Of a stretch of 64,000 nt of DNA, positions 17,114 to 25,203 are shown piece by piece. The stretch is from contig JAXMGR010000002.1 in assembly GCA_046352935.1 (NCBI GenBank), forward strand, positions 62,001-126,000, written 5' to 3'. This DNA comes from CAYWMY01 sp046352935 (GTDB lineage: Bacteria > Pseudomonadota > Gammaproteobacteria > Steroidobacterales > Steroidobacteraceae). Numbering within the stretch: position 1 is the stretch's first letter; each line of letters opens with the position of its first letter. Made by a program: the position numbers and the translations under genes. Below the pieces are notes generated by a model. The model did no database searches. It saw only the letters and a list, made by a program, of their open reading frames with translations, and was not told the origin of the DNA.

Positions 17114-18255
17114 CAGCCCAGGTCCTTGTCGTAGACGCGATAGCGCTTGCTGACGAAGCCGCCGACGCTCTCGATGATGTTCCGCATGCCCACGTTGTCG
17201 TCGAGGATCCACGACATCTCGCAGTACGACACGCCCTTGGCGAGCGCGGGCGGCAGGCAGCCCTTGATCACCGCGTAGGCGAGCGTGGGTCCCAGACGCG
17301 TGAAGTGGAACGACGGCCGGACACCCATGAGCGCCACGCGCACCGACTTCGGGAACTTCACCTTCAGGCGCCACAGGAGCCGGGCCCAGCCGAACGGGAG
17401 CAACCGCCCGTCGAGGTCGGCGATGACCTCGTTGAGGTTCGGGATGAACGCCATGAATGCGCTCGGCACACCGTCGACCTCGGCGATCTGTATGAACCCC
17501 GGCGGCAGCAGGTGCAGCAGCGTCCGACCCATGTCGTCGAACTCGGCCTCCGTGAAGGGCACGAAGCTCCAGTTGCCGGACCATGCGTCGTTGAAGATGT
17601 CGCGCAGGATCGCGAGTTCGGCGTCGCGGCGCGCGGGATCGAACGGCCGCACGCGGAGGCGTTCCTTCTGGCGCTCCAGCATGCGCTCGAGCAGCTCCGA
17701 CCTGCGGTAGGGAACGTCCACCTCGTACGCGAGCAGATCCTTGGCGCCGCGGTAGCCCTGCTCCAGAACGCGCGACTCGTAGTACGGGCGCGCGTGGCCC
17801 ATCATGACGTACGGCCGCCGGTCGAAGCCCTCGACGAGCAGGCCCGCCTCCTGGTTGATGTTGAGGGAGAACGGACCGCGCACGCGGCGCATGCCGCGCT
17901 CCTTCAGCCAGGACTCCGCGGCGTCGAACAAGGCACCGAACACGCGGGCATCGTCGATGCCCTCGAGGAAACCGAAGAACCCCGTCTGGTCCGCGTAGCG
18001 TTCGAGGTGCAACCGGTCGATCTGCGCACTGATGCGGCCGACCGGGACGTCACCGCGATACGCGACCCACGTCTGCCATTCGGCGTGCAGGGCGAGGGGC
18101 TGACGCGGCGACAGTGCGAGCTTTCGCTCCGCGCGCAGCGGCGGCACCCAGCAGGGATCGTCGCGGTAGATCGACCAGGGAACTTCGATGAAGTCGCGGA
18201 GCGAGCGCCGGTCCGTGACCGGGCGGATCCGCAGCGATGAGTCGTCGGCAGGCAT
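17113..18255 (-). CDS. bcerS: Bacterial ceramide synthase (GNAT-like N-acyltransferase, bCerS)
   Basis: About 380 residues, no membrane helices. It shows the features of the large GNAT-like family to which the Caulobacter ceramide synthase belongs: an N-terminal DFIEVPWSIYRDDPCWVPP, then GRISAQIDRLH, GFFGFLEGIDD and RVRGPFSLNINQEAGLL, and a C-terminal acyltransferase core. It N-acylates the sphingoid base. Together with serine palmitoyltransferase, ACP, acyl-AMP ligase and reductase it completes a ceramide pathway. The frame opens with TTG at 18303; ATG at 18255 is preferred because the earlier starts lack a clear ribosome-binding site and overlap the preceding gene. First enzyme of the minus-strand operon after the DUF2141 gene. 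Confidence 0.83.
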   Translation of the reverse strand: MPADDSSLRIRPVTDRRSLRDFIEVPWSIYRDDPCWVPPLRAERKLALSPRQPLALHAEWQTWVAYRGDVPVGRISAQIDRLHLERYADQTGFFGFLEGIDDARVFGALFDAAESWLKERGMRRVRGPFSLNINQEAGLLVEGFDRRPYVMMGHARPYYESRVLEQGYRGAKDLLAYEVDVPYRRSELLERMLERQKERLRVRPFDPARRDAELAILRDIFNDAWSGNWSFVPFTEAEFDDMGRTLLHLLPPGFIQIAEVDGVPSAFMAFIPNLNEVIADLDGRLLPFGWARLLWRLKVKFPKSVRVALMGVRPSFHFTRLGPTLAYAVIKGCLPPALAKGVSYCEMSWILDDNVGMRNIIESVGGFVSKRYRVYDKDLG

Positions 18256-18299
18256 GGGCGCGAAGTCTGCCACGTCCGCGCGGCGCACGCCTCGTGCGC

Positions 18300-18881
18300 T
18301 CAATAGCGCAGCCGGATCGGGACCTCGGTCATCGCGCCGGAAGCGACGAAGGCCGCTTCACGATGGGCGGGGGGACCGAACAGTCCGGCCCGCGCGTTGT
18401 TCGAGAAGCCATAGCCCTCGGACGCGAGGCTGTATTTCCCGTCGGCGTTCTCGTCGTGATACAGCGCGAGGGCGTACACACCGGGGCCGTCGGGCAGCGG
18501 CATGCAGACTTCCATGCGGCCGTGGGTCGCCGGGACGTCGAACCGCAGGAGCTTGCCCCCCCTGGCGCGCACCCACTGCGCCGGATCCCGCCCGAACAGG
18601 CTCAGGCGCACGCGGCCCCTGGAACTGCGCACGTTGTCGAGCACCGCCTTCATGCGGGGGCCGGAATCCGCGGCCGCGCAGTCACCGAGCGCGTGCGTGC
18701 GGTCGATACGTTCGGCCACCCGCACGAGAGCCCGGCCGGACGCTCCGAGGCTGCGCAGCGGGTCCTGCGGCCTGACGTCGTCACCCGCATCCGCATCGTC
18801 GACAGGGACAGCATCGGCTGCGAGCGCACCCAGGGCCAGCAGCACCGCCGACAGGCGCACACGCGTCGAACAGGCGTTCAT
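18300..18881 (-). CDS. DUF2141 family secreted protein
   Basis: 193 residues from ATG 18881. The N-terminus looks like a signal peptide (RVRLSAVLLALGALAADA). The C-terminal ~130 residues match the DUF2141 pattern: VRLSLF, ALALYHDENADGKYS, then GYGFSNNAR and a final V-P-I-R-L. These proteins fold as small periplasmic beta sandwiches of unknown function and often sit near lipid or carotenoid genes. It is the 5'-most gene of the minus-strand operon that includes ceramide synthase, so a periplasmic role in sphingolipid handling is possible but unproven. Confidence 0.75.
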   Translation of the reverse strand: MNACSTRVRLSAVLLALGALAADAVPVDDADAGDDVRPQDPLRSLGASGRALVRVAERIDRTHALGDCAAADSGPRMKAVLDNVRSSRGRVRLSLFGRDPAQWVRARGGKLLRFDVPATHGRMEVCMPLPDGPGVYALALYHDENADGKYSLASEGYGFSNNARAGLFGPPAHREAAFVASGAMTEVPIRLRY

Positions 18882-18915
18882 GTACCGATTCGACCGCCCC
18901 GGCACACGACAGTTC

Positions 18916-19251
18916 TCAGGTGGCGCCCGCGCAGCGGACGCAGCGATCAGCCCAGGGCAGTGCTTCGAGGCGTCGCGGGTCGATGGCTTCTCCGCATCCC
19001 GTGCACTCGCCGTAGCGCCCGTCCTCGAGCAGCGCGAGCGCACGGTTGACCTGCCGGAGTTCGGCTTCGGTGCTGGCCCCGATGCCGGCCAGCACTTCGT
19101 CGTTGGCCGTCTCGGTCACCTGCTCGGCGAAGTCCGCGTCGACCGGCCCGGCGTCCCGGTGGAGGTCCCCGCGGATCTTGCCGGCACGGTTCGCGAGTTC
19201 GTCCCGCAGGCGCAGCAGATGGTCACGCACAGTGTCCATGTCGATCGTCAT
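18916..19251 (-). CDS. DksA/TraR-family zinc-finger protein
   Basis: 111 residues: a charged coiled-coil N-terminal part (about 5-80) followed by a four-cysteine zinc finger (CTGCGEAIDPRRLEALP, then CVRC). A textbook ribosome-binding site GAGGAG lies five bases before ATG 19251. Family members bind RNA polymerase in the secondary channel; DksA itself is about 150 residues, so this is a short paralogue. It lacks the DxxDxA-type coiled-coil tip of true DksA as far as I can see. A stress-linked regulator is plausible, given the neighbouring small heat-shock protein. Confidence 0.85.
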   Translation of the reverse strand: MTIDMDTVRDHLLRLRDELANRAGKIRGDLHRDAGPVDADFAEQVTETANDEVLAGIGASTEAELRQVNRALALLEDGRYGECTGCGEAIDPRRLEALPWADRCVRCAGAT

Positions 19252-19406
19252 TTCGGCTCCTCGCTCTGCGCACCCGGACCTTCCCGCTGGCCGGGCAGGC
19301 GTACCTTTGTACGGCACCACCCCCGCGCCGTGCAATCGATCCGTAGATGCCGCAACGGACGACCGGCCCCGGGGATCCCGTCCCGGAGCCCCGCGCCCGC
19401 AGCGCT

Positions 19407-19844
19407 TCAGCTCACCTCGACCTGCATGGACTTCGGCCTGTCGGGAGTCTTCTTCGGCAGCCGCACCTTCAGGATCCCGTCCTTCGCCTCGGCGCGGATC
19501 GCCTCGACGTCCACGTTGTCCGGCACCGAGAAGCTGCGCGAGAACTGGCCGTAGAAGCTCTCCACGCGGTGGGTCTTCTCGTCCTTGTGCTCCTTCTCGT
19601 ACCTGCGCTCCCCGGCGATCGTGATCACGCCGTCCTCGATCGTGACCTTCACGTCCTCCTTCCTGACCTCGGGCAGCTCGGCCTTGATCAGGAACTCGCG
19701 GTCGGTCTCCGAGATGTTGGCGGCCGGACGCCACTGGGCCGCCTCGCCCTCGCCCGGCAGGCGTGCCACACGCCCGACGACGGGGCTGTAGCGGGAAAAC
19801 AGGTCCTCCAGATCCTTGAACGGCTCGAAACGAATCAGGCTCAT
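19407..19844 (-). CDS. Small heat-shock protein, Hsp20/alpha-crystallin family
   Basis: 145 residues with an alpha-crystallin domain at about 45-135: ISETDREFLIKAELPEV, the DGVITIAGERR strand, SFYGQFSRSFSVPDNVD, and the A-x-x-x-D-G-I-L-x-V motif (AKDGILKVRLPKK). ATP-independent holdase of the cytoplasm. ATG 19844 is preceded by GGGAGAG at six bases. A heat-shock-type promoter sequence lies upstream (see the entry at 19882-19910). Confidence 0.93.
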   Translation of the reverse strand: MSLIRFEPFKDLEDLFSRYSPVVGRVARLPGEGEAAQWRPAANISETDREFLIKAELPEVRKEDVKVTIEDGVITIAGERRYEKEHKDEKTHRVESFYGQFSRSFSVPDNVDVEAIRAEAKDGILKVRLPKKTPDRPKSMQVEVS

Positions 19845-19881
19845 GTCCACTCTCCCGGCACCCCTCGGTGCGATGCAGCGG

Positions 19882-19910
19882 ATCTGGGGGCACGCGCCGG
19901 GGAAATCAAC
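19882..19910 (-). promoter_or_regulatory. Candidate sigma-32-type promoter of the hsp20 gene
   Basis: Read on the minus strand, GTTGATT is followed after 14 bases by CCCCAGAT, close to the heat-shock consensus CTTGAAA / CCCCATnT. It lies 38-66 bases before the hsp20 start. The match is partial, so this is only a candidate. Confidence 0.35.
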
Positions 19911-20032
19911 CGGGGCACGAGGGTGCGCACGGGCCGTGACCCGCATCGTCGTTGCCTCGCGGCGACGAGGGCCCCTAGAATCCCGCCACCGCGCGCTCCG
20001 TTCGGTGGAGCGCCACATCACGAGGCATCGCC

Positions 20033-20359
20033 GTGGCCAGAGAGTACGATCCCGTTCGGGGCCAGTGGTACCAGAATCTCGAGGACAACGAGATCTTCCA
20101 GGTCCTGTCCGTCGACGAGGACGCCGAGCTCATCGAGATCCAGTATTCGGATGGCGACATCGAGGAGATCGACTACGACACCTGGACCGAGATGGATCTC
20201 GACAAGACCGAAGAGCCCGAGGGCTGGTCGGGCTCCGACGACGAGGACGAGGACGACGACTGGGACGAGGACGACGATGATGAAGACGACGACGAGGACG
20301 ACTGGGACGAGGACGACGATGATGAAGACGGCGAGGACGACGACCGCAACCGTTACTGA
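20033..20359 (+). CDS. DUF6763-type protein with highly acidic repetitive tail
   Basis: 108 residues, GTG start at 20033. The first ~65 residues match a small family that begins with a GQWYQNLEDNEIF segment and a Tudor/SH3-like strand pattern (IQYSDGDIEEIDYDTW, then EEPEGWSG). Residues 67-105 are almost entirely Asp and Glu, built from two copies of a 14-residue unit starting WDEDDDDED. The function of the family is unknown; the fold suggests protein or nucleic-acid binding. The acid tail is much longer than I would expect for the family and arose by in-frame tandem duplication. Confidence 0.75.
   Translation: MAREYDPVRGQWYQNLEDNEIFQVLSVDEDAELIEIQYSDGDIEEIDYDTWTEMDLDKTEEPEGWSGSDDEDEDDDWDEDDDDEDDDEDDWDEDDDDEDGEDDDRNRY
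20259..20330 (+). repeat. 42-base-period tandem duplication in the acidic tail
   Basis: A 30-base block starting ACTGGGACGAGGACGACG at 20259 recurs exactly at 20301, giving a period of 42 bases (14 codons) that keeps the reading frame. The sequence between is also GAC/GAG-rich and prone to slippage. Confidence 0.9.
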
Positions 20360-20414
20360 TCGCGCCTGACCCGTCCAGCGCCCCCGCAGACCCCGCGTAT
20401 CCCTCGACCCGCCG

Positions 20415-21577
20415 ATGTCACGCAATGCCCCCGCTCCGGATCGCCCGGCCGCCGCCGATGCGGCGCCGCGCCGGTCCCGTGCCGAGTCCGAGATGCGTGC
20501 CGTGCTGGACGCGGCCGTCGACGCCGTCATCATCATCGACGGCCGCGGACTCATCGAGACCTTCAATCGTGCGGCCGAGCGCATGTTCGGCTTCGAGGCC
20601 GACGAGATCCTCGGTCAGAACATCAGCCGGCTCATGCCCGAGCCCGACCGCAGCAACCACGACGGCTACCTCGAGACCTATCTGCGGACCGGCCGGGCGC
20701 GCATCATCGGTCGCGGCCGCGAGGTGACGGCCCAGCACCGCGATGGCTCGGTGTTCCCGGTATCGCTCGCCGTGGGCCGGATCGACGGTGACGAGCCGCG
20801 CTTCGTCGGTTTCCTGCACGATCTCAGCGAGCACAAGCGCGTCGAGGCGGCCGCCCACCAGGCGCAGGAGCGCGTCGCGCAGTTCGCACGCCTCTCGACG
20901 ATGGGTGAGATGGCGGCGGGCCTCGCGCACGAGATCAACCAGCCGCTGACGGCGGTTGCGACTTATGCCCAGGCCGTGCAGCGCATGATCGACCGGCCCG
21001 AGGTGGACCCGGAGGAGATCAACCACGCGCTCGCGCAGATCACTGCCCAGGCGCTGCGCGCGGGCGACGTGATCCAGCGACTGCGGGCGTTCGTGCGCAA
21101 CCGCGACACGCGCCAGGAACTGGTCGACATGGGCCGGCTGGTCCGCGATACGCTGACGTTCGCGGGGCCGGATGCCCGGGTCAACGAGGTGCGGCTGCAG
21201 GCCGAGCTCACCGAGGTGCCCTCCATCACCTGCGATCCGATCCAGATCCAGCAGGTCATGCTGAACCTCATCCGCAACGCGATCGACGCGACGAACGAGG
21301 TTCGCGACACGCTGCGCGAGGTCACGGTGCGCATCCTGCGGACCTCGGCGACGGAGATCGAGATCAGTGTCGAGGACCACGGCAAGGGTGTCTCGGAGGA
21401 CGTCGCGCGACGGCTCGGCGACCCGTTCTTCACGACCAAGTCGGCCGGCACCGGACTCGGCGTGGCGATCAGTCGCTCGATAGTGCGGGCCCACGGTGGC
21501 AAACTGGGGCACCGGCCGACCCCCGGGGGCGGGGCGACATTCCATTTCACGCTGCCGGTGGGACCAGGGAGCAAGGC

Positions 21578-21581
<4 letters not shown>
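20415..21581 (+). CDS. fixL: Oxygen-sensing histidine kinase FixL (heme PAS domain)
   Basis: 388 residues: PAS domain (about 27-140), HisKA (about 158-225) with phosphoryl His in LAHEINQPL (H172), and HATPase (N-box VMLNLIRNAIDA, DHGKG, TGLGVAIS). The PAS core holds NHDGYLETYL (H82) and then IIGRGREV, the spacing seen in FixL proteins, where this His binds heme b and the following Arg senses O2. No membrane helices, so a soluble sensor. ATGA overlap with fixJ. In rhizobia FixLJ activates FixK and cbb3 oxidase genes at low O2; cbb3 maturation genes lie 18 kb upstream here. Confidence 0.9.
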
Positions 21582-22195
<614 letters not shown>

Positions 22196-22389
22196 CGCCC
22201 CGGCCGTCCGGTCGGGCTCCGGCCGCATCGATGCGGTCCGCGGGAGTGCCTCCGCCAGCACTTCGACATCCTGCTACGGGAATGTCCGTATTCGAGGCCT
22301 GCGACACGGTCGGGATACTGGCGCCGTTCACCGCTGCGCGTGTGGCCCGGGGTCGGGACCCTCAGGGCCGGGTGGGTGTGTCCAGTCTT

Positions 22390-22791
22390 ATGTCAGCAAA
22401 CCCGTACGTGGTACCGGTCCTTCAGCTGCAGGTCTGCCTCATTGCCGCCGACGAGGCCACGCGCACGCGCGTCCGTCTGCTGCTCGAGCGTCTGGGCGTG
22501 GCGCTGCGGATCCATGCGTCGGCGGACGAATTCCTGCGCGCGCTGGCGACGGACGTGCCGGCCTGCCTCATCGCGGAAGCGACCATGAGCGACATGAACG
22601 GCATCGAGCTGCTGCAGGAGGTGAGGCGCCTCGGCTTCGACGTGCCGACCATCCTGCTCGGCGACCACGAGGACGTCCCCTTCGCGGTGGCCGCCATGCG
22701 TGCCGGAGCCGTCGACTTCGTCGAAAGGCCTTCCATCGACCGCGCCCTGTTGCATCATGTCAGTCATCTGCTGGCACTGGACAACTGCTGA
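22390..22791 (+). CDS. Degenerate stand-alone receiver-domain protein
   Basis: 133 residues, alignable along its length with the FixJ receiver next door, including the MRAGAVDFVERPS segment. But the functional residues differ: the Asp pocket reads A19-A20-D21, the phospho-acceptor position is Glu (E63 in LIAEATMSDMNG), the Thr position is Leu (ILLGDHED), and the conserved Lys is Arg. No output domain follows. This is a pseudo-receiver that probably cannot be phosphorylated normally and may bind a partner constitutively. Start ATG 22390; an upstream in-frame ATG at 22282 exists. It ends four bases before the next gene. Confidence 0.75.
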   Translation: MSANPYVVPVLQLQVCLIAADEATRTRVRLLLERLGVALRIHASADEFLRALATDVPACLIAEATMSDMNGIELLQEVRRLGFDVPTILLGDHEDVPFAVAAMRAGAVDFVERPSIDRALLHHVSHLLALDNC

Positions 22792-22794
22792 TCC

Positions 22795-23838
22795 ATGACT
22801 GTCGCCGCTTCGCGTGAGGGCTGGTTCCAGGAGCGCCAGTCCGCGTGGCTCTATCGACGCCTCGCGGCGGTCGAGAGCGATCCCCCGAAACGCCGACTCT
22901 TCGAAGCCCTCGCGCAGGCCGCCGACAGCCAGGCCGGGACGTGGAGGCAGTCCTTCGGCATCACCGCCGCCGAAGACGCGGCCTTCCGGCCGACCCGGCG
23001 GGCGCGCATCGTCGCCGCGCTGCTCGACACGTTCGGACCCGAGCGCGTCCGGCCCATGCTGGTGGCCCTCAAGATGCGCGGGCTGTCCGTCTACGACGCG
23101 CCGGTCGCCACCGGCCACGTCATGCCGACCCGCGTCGAGGACGTCGGCGGGCGTCATCACGGCCTGCGGGGCGGCAACCTGCGCGCCGCCGTCTTCGGCG
23201 CCAACGACGGACTGGTGTCGAACGCGAGCCTGATCCTCGGTGTCGCCGGCGCGGGCGCGGCAACGGGCACGGTGCTCACGACCGGGATCGCGGGGCTGCT
23301 GGCGGGCGCGCTGTCGATGGCCGCGGGCGAGTACGTCTCGGTGCGCTCGCAGCGCGAGATGTTCGAGTACCAGATCGGCCTCGAACGCGATGAGCTCGCG
23401 GAATACCCCGACGAGGAGGCCGAGGAACTGGCGCTGATCTATGCCGCGCGCGGCATGGACCTCGAAGCCGCGCGCACGATTTGCCGCGCGCTCGTCAAGG
23501 ATCCGGTCCAGGCCCTGAACGCGCTCGCGCGCGAGGAACTGGGCCTGAATCCCGACGACCTGGGCTCGCCCTGGGGAGCGGCCGGGTTCTCGTTCGCGGC
23601 CTTCTCCGCCGGCGCCATCGTGCCGCTGCTGCCCTTCGCGCTCGGCTCGACCGGTTCGCGCGCGGTGTGGCTCTCGGCCCTGCTCGCGGGCCTCGGACTC
23701 GTCGGCGTCGGCGTCGCGATGTCGCTGTTCACGGGGCGCCATGCGTGGCGCGGCGGCCTGCGCATGCTCGCGATCGGCGGCGGCGCGGGTCTCGTCGCAT
23801 TCGTGATCGGGCGGCTGCTCGGCGTCGCCATCGGCTGA
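22795..23838 (+). CDS. VIT1/CCC1-family iron/manganese transporter with ferritin-like N-terminal domain (MbfA-like)
   Basis: 347 residues. The N-terminal ~130 residues form a helical ferritin/rubrerythrin-like region (FQERQSAWLYRRLAAVE, then LFEALAQAADSQAG) with spaced Glu residues. The C-terminal part is the VIT1/CCC1 module, with FGANDGLVSNASLILGVAGA, the SMAAGEYVSVRSQREM helix, and three terminal membrane helices. MbfA in alphaproteobacteria has this fusion and exports iron. Expected in the inner membrane, limiting free iron. It directly follows the oxygen-response genes, though co-regulation is only suggested by position. Confidence 0.85.
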   Translation: MTVAASREGWFQERQSAWLYRRLAAVESDPPKRRLFEALAQAADSQAGTWRQSFGITAAEDAAFRPTRRARIVAALLDTFGPERVRPMLVALKMRGLSVYDAPVATGHVMPTRVEDVGGRHHGLRGGNLRAAVFGANDGLVSNASLILGVAGAGAATGTVLTTGIAGLLAGALSMAAGEYVSVRSQREMFEYQIGLERDELAEYPDEEAEELALIYAARGMDLEAARTICRALVKDPVQALNALAREELGLNPDDLGSPWGAAGFSFAAFSAGAIVPLLPFALGSTGSRAVWLSALLAGLGLVGVGVAMSLFTGRHAWRGGLRMLAIGGGAGLVAFVIGRLLGVAIG

Positions 23839-23850
23839 GGAAGAACCGCG

Positions 23851-24297
23851 ATGACCCACCACCCACCGGCCCACATCCACGTCGTCTGTCCCGGCTGCGA
23901 CGCCGTCGCGCGCGTGCCCGCGGAGCGGCTCGGAGAACATCCGCGCTGCGCGAAGTGCAAGGGCCCGCTGTTCACGGGCAGGCCGATCGAGCTCACCGGA
24001 CCGACCTTCGACGTGCACGTCAACCGCACCGACGTGGCCGTCGTCGTCGACTTCTGGGCGCCCTGGTGCGGCCCCTGCCAGATGATGGCGCCGCATTTCG
24101 CGGCCGCCGCGGCGGAACTCGAGCCCGGCGTGCGCCTCGCGAAGGTCAATACCGAGGAAGAGCCGGGACTCGCCGCACGCTTCAGCATCCGCAGCATCCC
24201 GACCCTGATGGTCTTCCGCCACGGCAAGCCGGTGTCGCAGCAGGCGGGCGCGATGTCGAAGCCGCAGCTCCTGCAGTGGATCCGGAGCCAGCTCTGA
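23851..24297 (+). CDS. trxC: Thioredoxin 2 (TrxC)
   Basis: 148 residues. An N-terminal zinc ribbon has two C-x2-C pairs (CPGC near residue 13, CAKC near 33), followed by a thioredoxin domain with the active site WAPWCGPCQ and the cis-Pro segment IRSIPTLMVFRHG. Cytoplasmic disulfide reductase associated with oxidative stress. Twelve bases after the iron transporter gene, so likely the same transcript. Confidence 0.95.
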   Translation: MTHHPPAHIHVVCPGCDAVARVPAERLGEHPRCAKCKGPLFTGRPIELTGPTFDVHVNRTDVAVVVDFWAPWCGPCQMMAPHFAAAAAELEPGVRLAKVNTEEEPGLAARFSIRSIPTLMVFRHGKPVSQQAGAMSKPQLLQWIRSQL

Positions 24298-24316
24298 CCC
24301 GCCGCCCGCCCGGTAC

Positions 24317-25174
24317 TCAGGTGTAGCGCCGGCGGATGAGCGCCGCGGCCTCGGCGCCCGTCTCGACGACCTCGAAGAGCGCGGCGTCGCGCGCCTCGAT
24401 GAATCCCTCCTCGACCAGGAACCCGAAGTCGATCGCCCGCTCCCAGTACTCGCGACCCACGAGCACGATCGGGATCGGCTCGATCTTGCCGGTCTGCACG
24501 AGGGTCAGTGCCTCGAACAGTTCGTCGAAGGTGCCGTAACCGCCCGGGAACGCGACCAGAGCCCGCGCCCGCAGCATGAAATGCATCTTGCGCATCGCGA
24601 AGTAGTGGAAGCGGAACGCCAGCTCCGGCGAGATGAACGGATTGGGACGCTGCTCGCGCGGCAGATCGATGTTGAAACCCAGCGACAGCTCGCCCGCCTC
24701 CCACGCACCGCGGTTCGCAGCCTCCATGATCCCGGGCCCTCCGCCCGTGACGACGACGAAGTCGCGGCACTCGCCGGTGCGGCACACGCAGGCCAGCGCG
24801 CGGGCGAGATGACGCGCCTCGTCGTAGTAGTGCGAGTACCGGACGCGCAGCCGCGCCTCGCGCAGGGCGGCCGCGGGCGCCGGATCGCCGGGAGCGGCCG
24901 CGGCGGCGGCCTCGGCTTCGCGCAGTCCGGCCGCGGCCTGCGCCGGCGAGACCACCCGCGCGCTGCCGAACACCACGACCGTCGAGTTGATGCCGCGGCG
25001 CTGCAGGTAGTACTCGGGCCGCATCATCTCGAGCAGCAGGCGCGCGGGCCGCGCGGTCGGCCCCTCCAGGAATGCGGCATCCTCCTCGGACAGCAGGTAA
25101 CTGGGACTCGCGGTCAGCTCATGCACCAGCCGCTCGCGCAGTTCGCCGTTCACGTCGTCGCCGTTACGCGTCAT
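24317..25174 (-). CDS. LOG-family (TIGR00730-type) Rossmann-fold protein
   Basis: 285 residues with the two signature motifs GGGPGIMEAANRGAWEAG and PGGYGTFDELFEAL. Family members include cytokinin-activating 5'-monophosphate phosphoribohydrolases and nucleotide 5'-monophosphate nucleosidases (PpnN-like). The N-terminal extension of ~60 residues and an Ala-rich insertion at about 78-108 are unusual for the short plant-type LOG. A bacterial nucleotide-salvage role is more likely than hormone production. ATG 25174. Confidence 0.85.
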   Translation of the reverse strand: MTRNGDDVNGELRERLVHELTASPSYLLSEEDAAFLEGPTARPARLLLEMMRPEYYLQRRGINSTVVVFGSARVVSPAQAAAGLREAEAAAAAAPGDPAPAAALREARLRVRYSHYYDEARHLARALACVCRTGECRDFVVVTGGGPGIMEAANRGAWEAGELSLGFNIDLPREQRPNPFISPELAFRFHYFAMRKMHFMLRARALVAFPGGYGTFDELFEALTLVQTGKIEPIPIVLVGREYWERAIDFGFLVEEGFIEARDAALFEVVETGAEAAALIRRRYT

Positions 25175-25203
25175 GCCATCGACTCCACGATCATCATCGT
25201 CTC

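Noticed and set aside
14543..17134. 863-codon open frame antisense to the nucleotidyltransferase, hydroxylase and MobA-like genes
   Set aside because: Same reason: the opposite strand carries recognisable catalytic motifs throughout, this one none.
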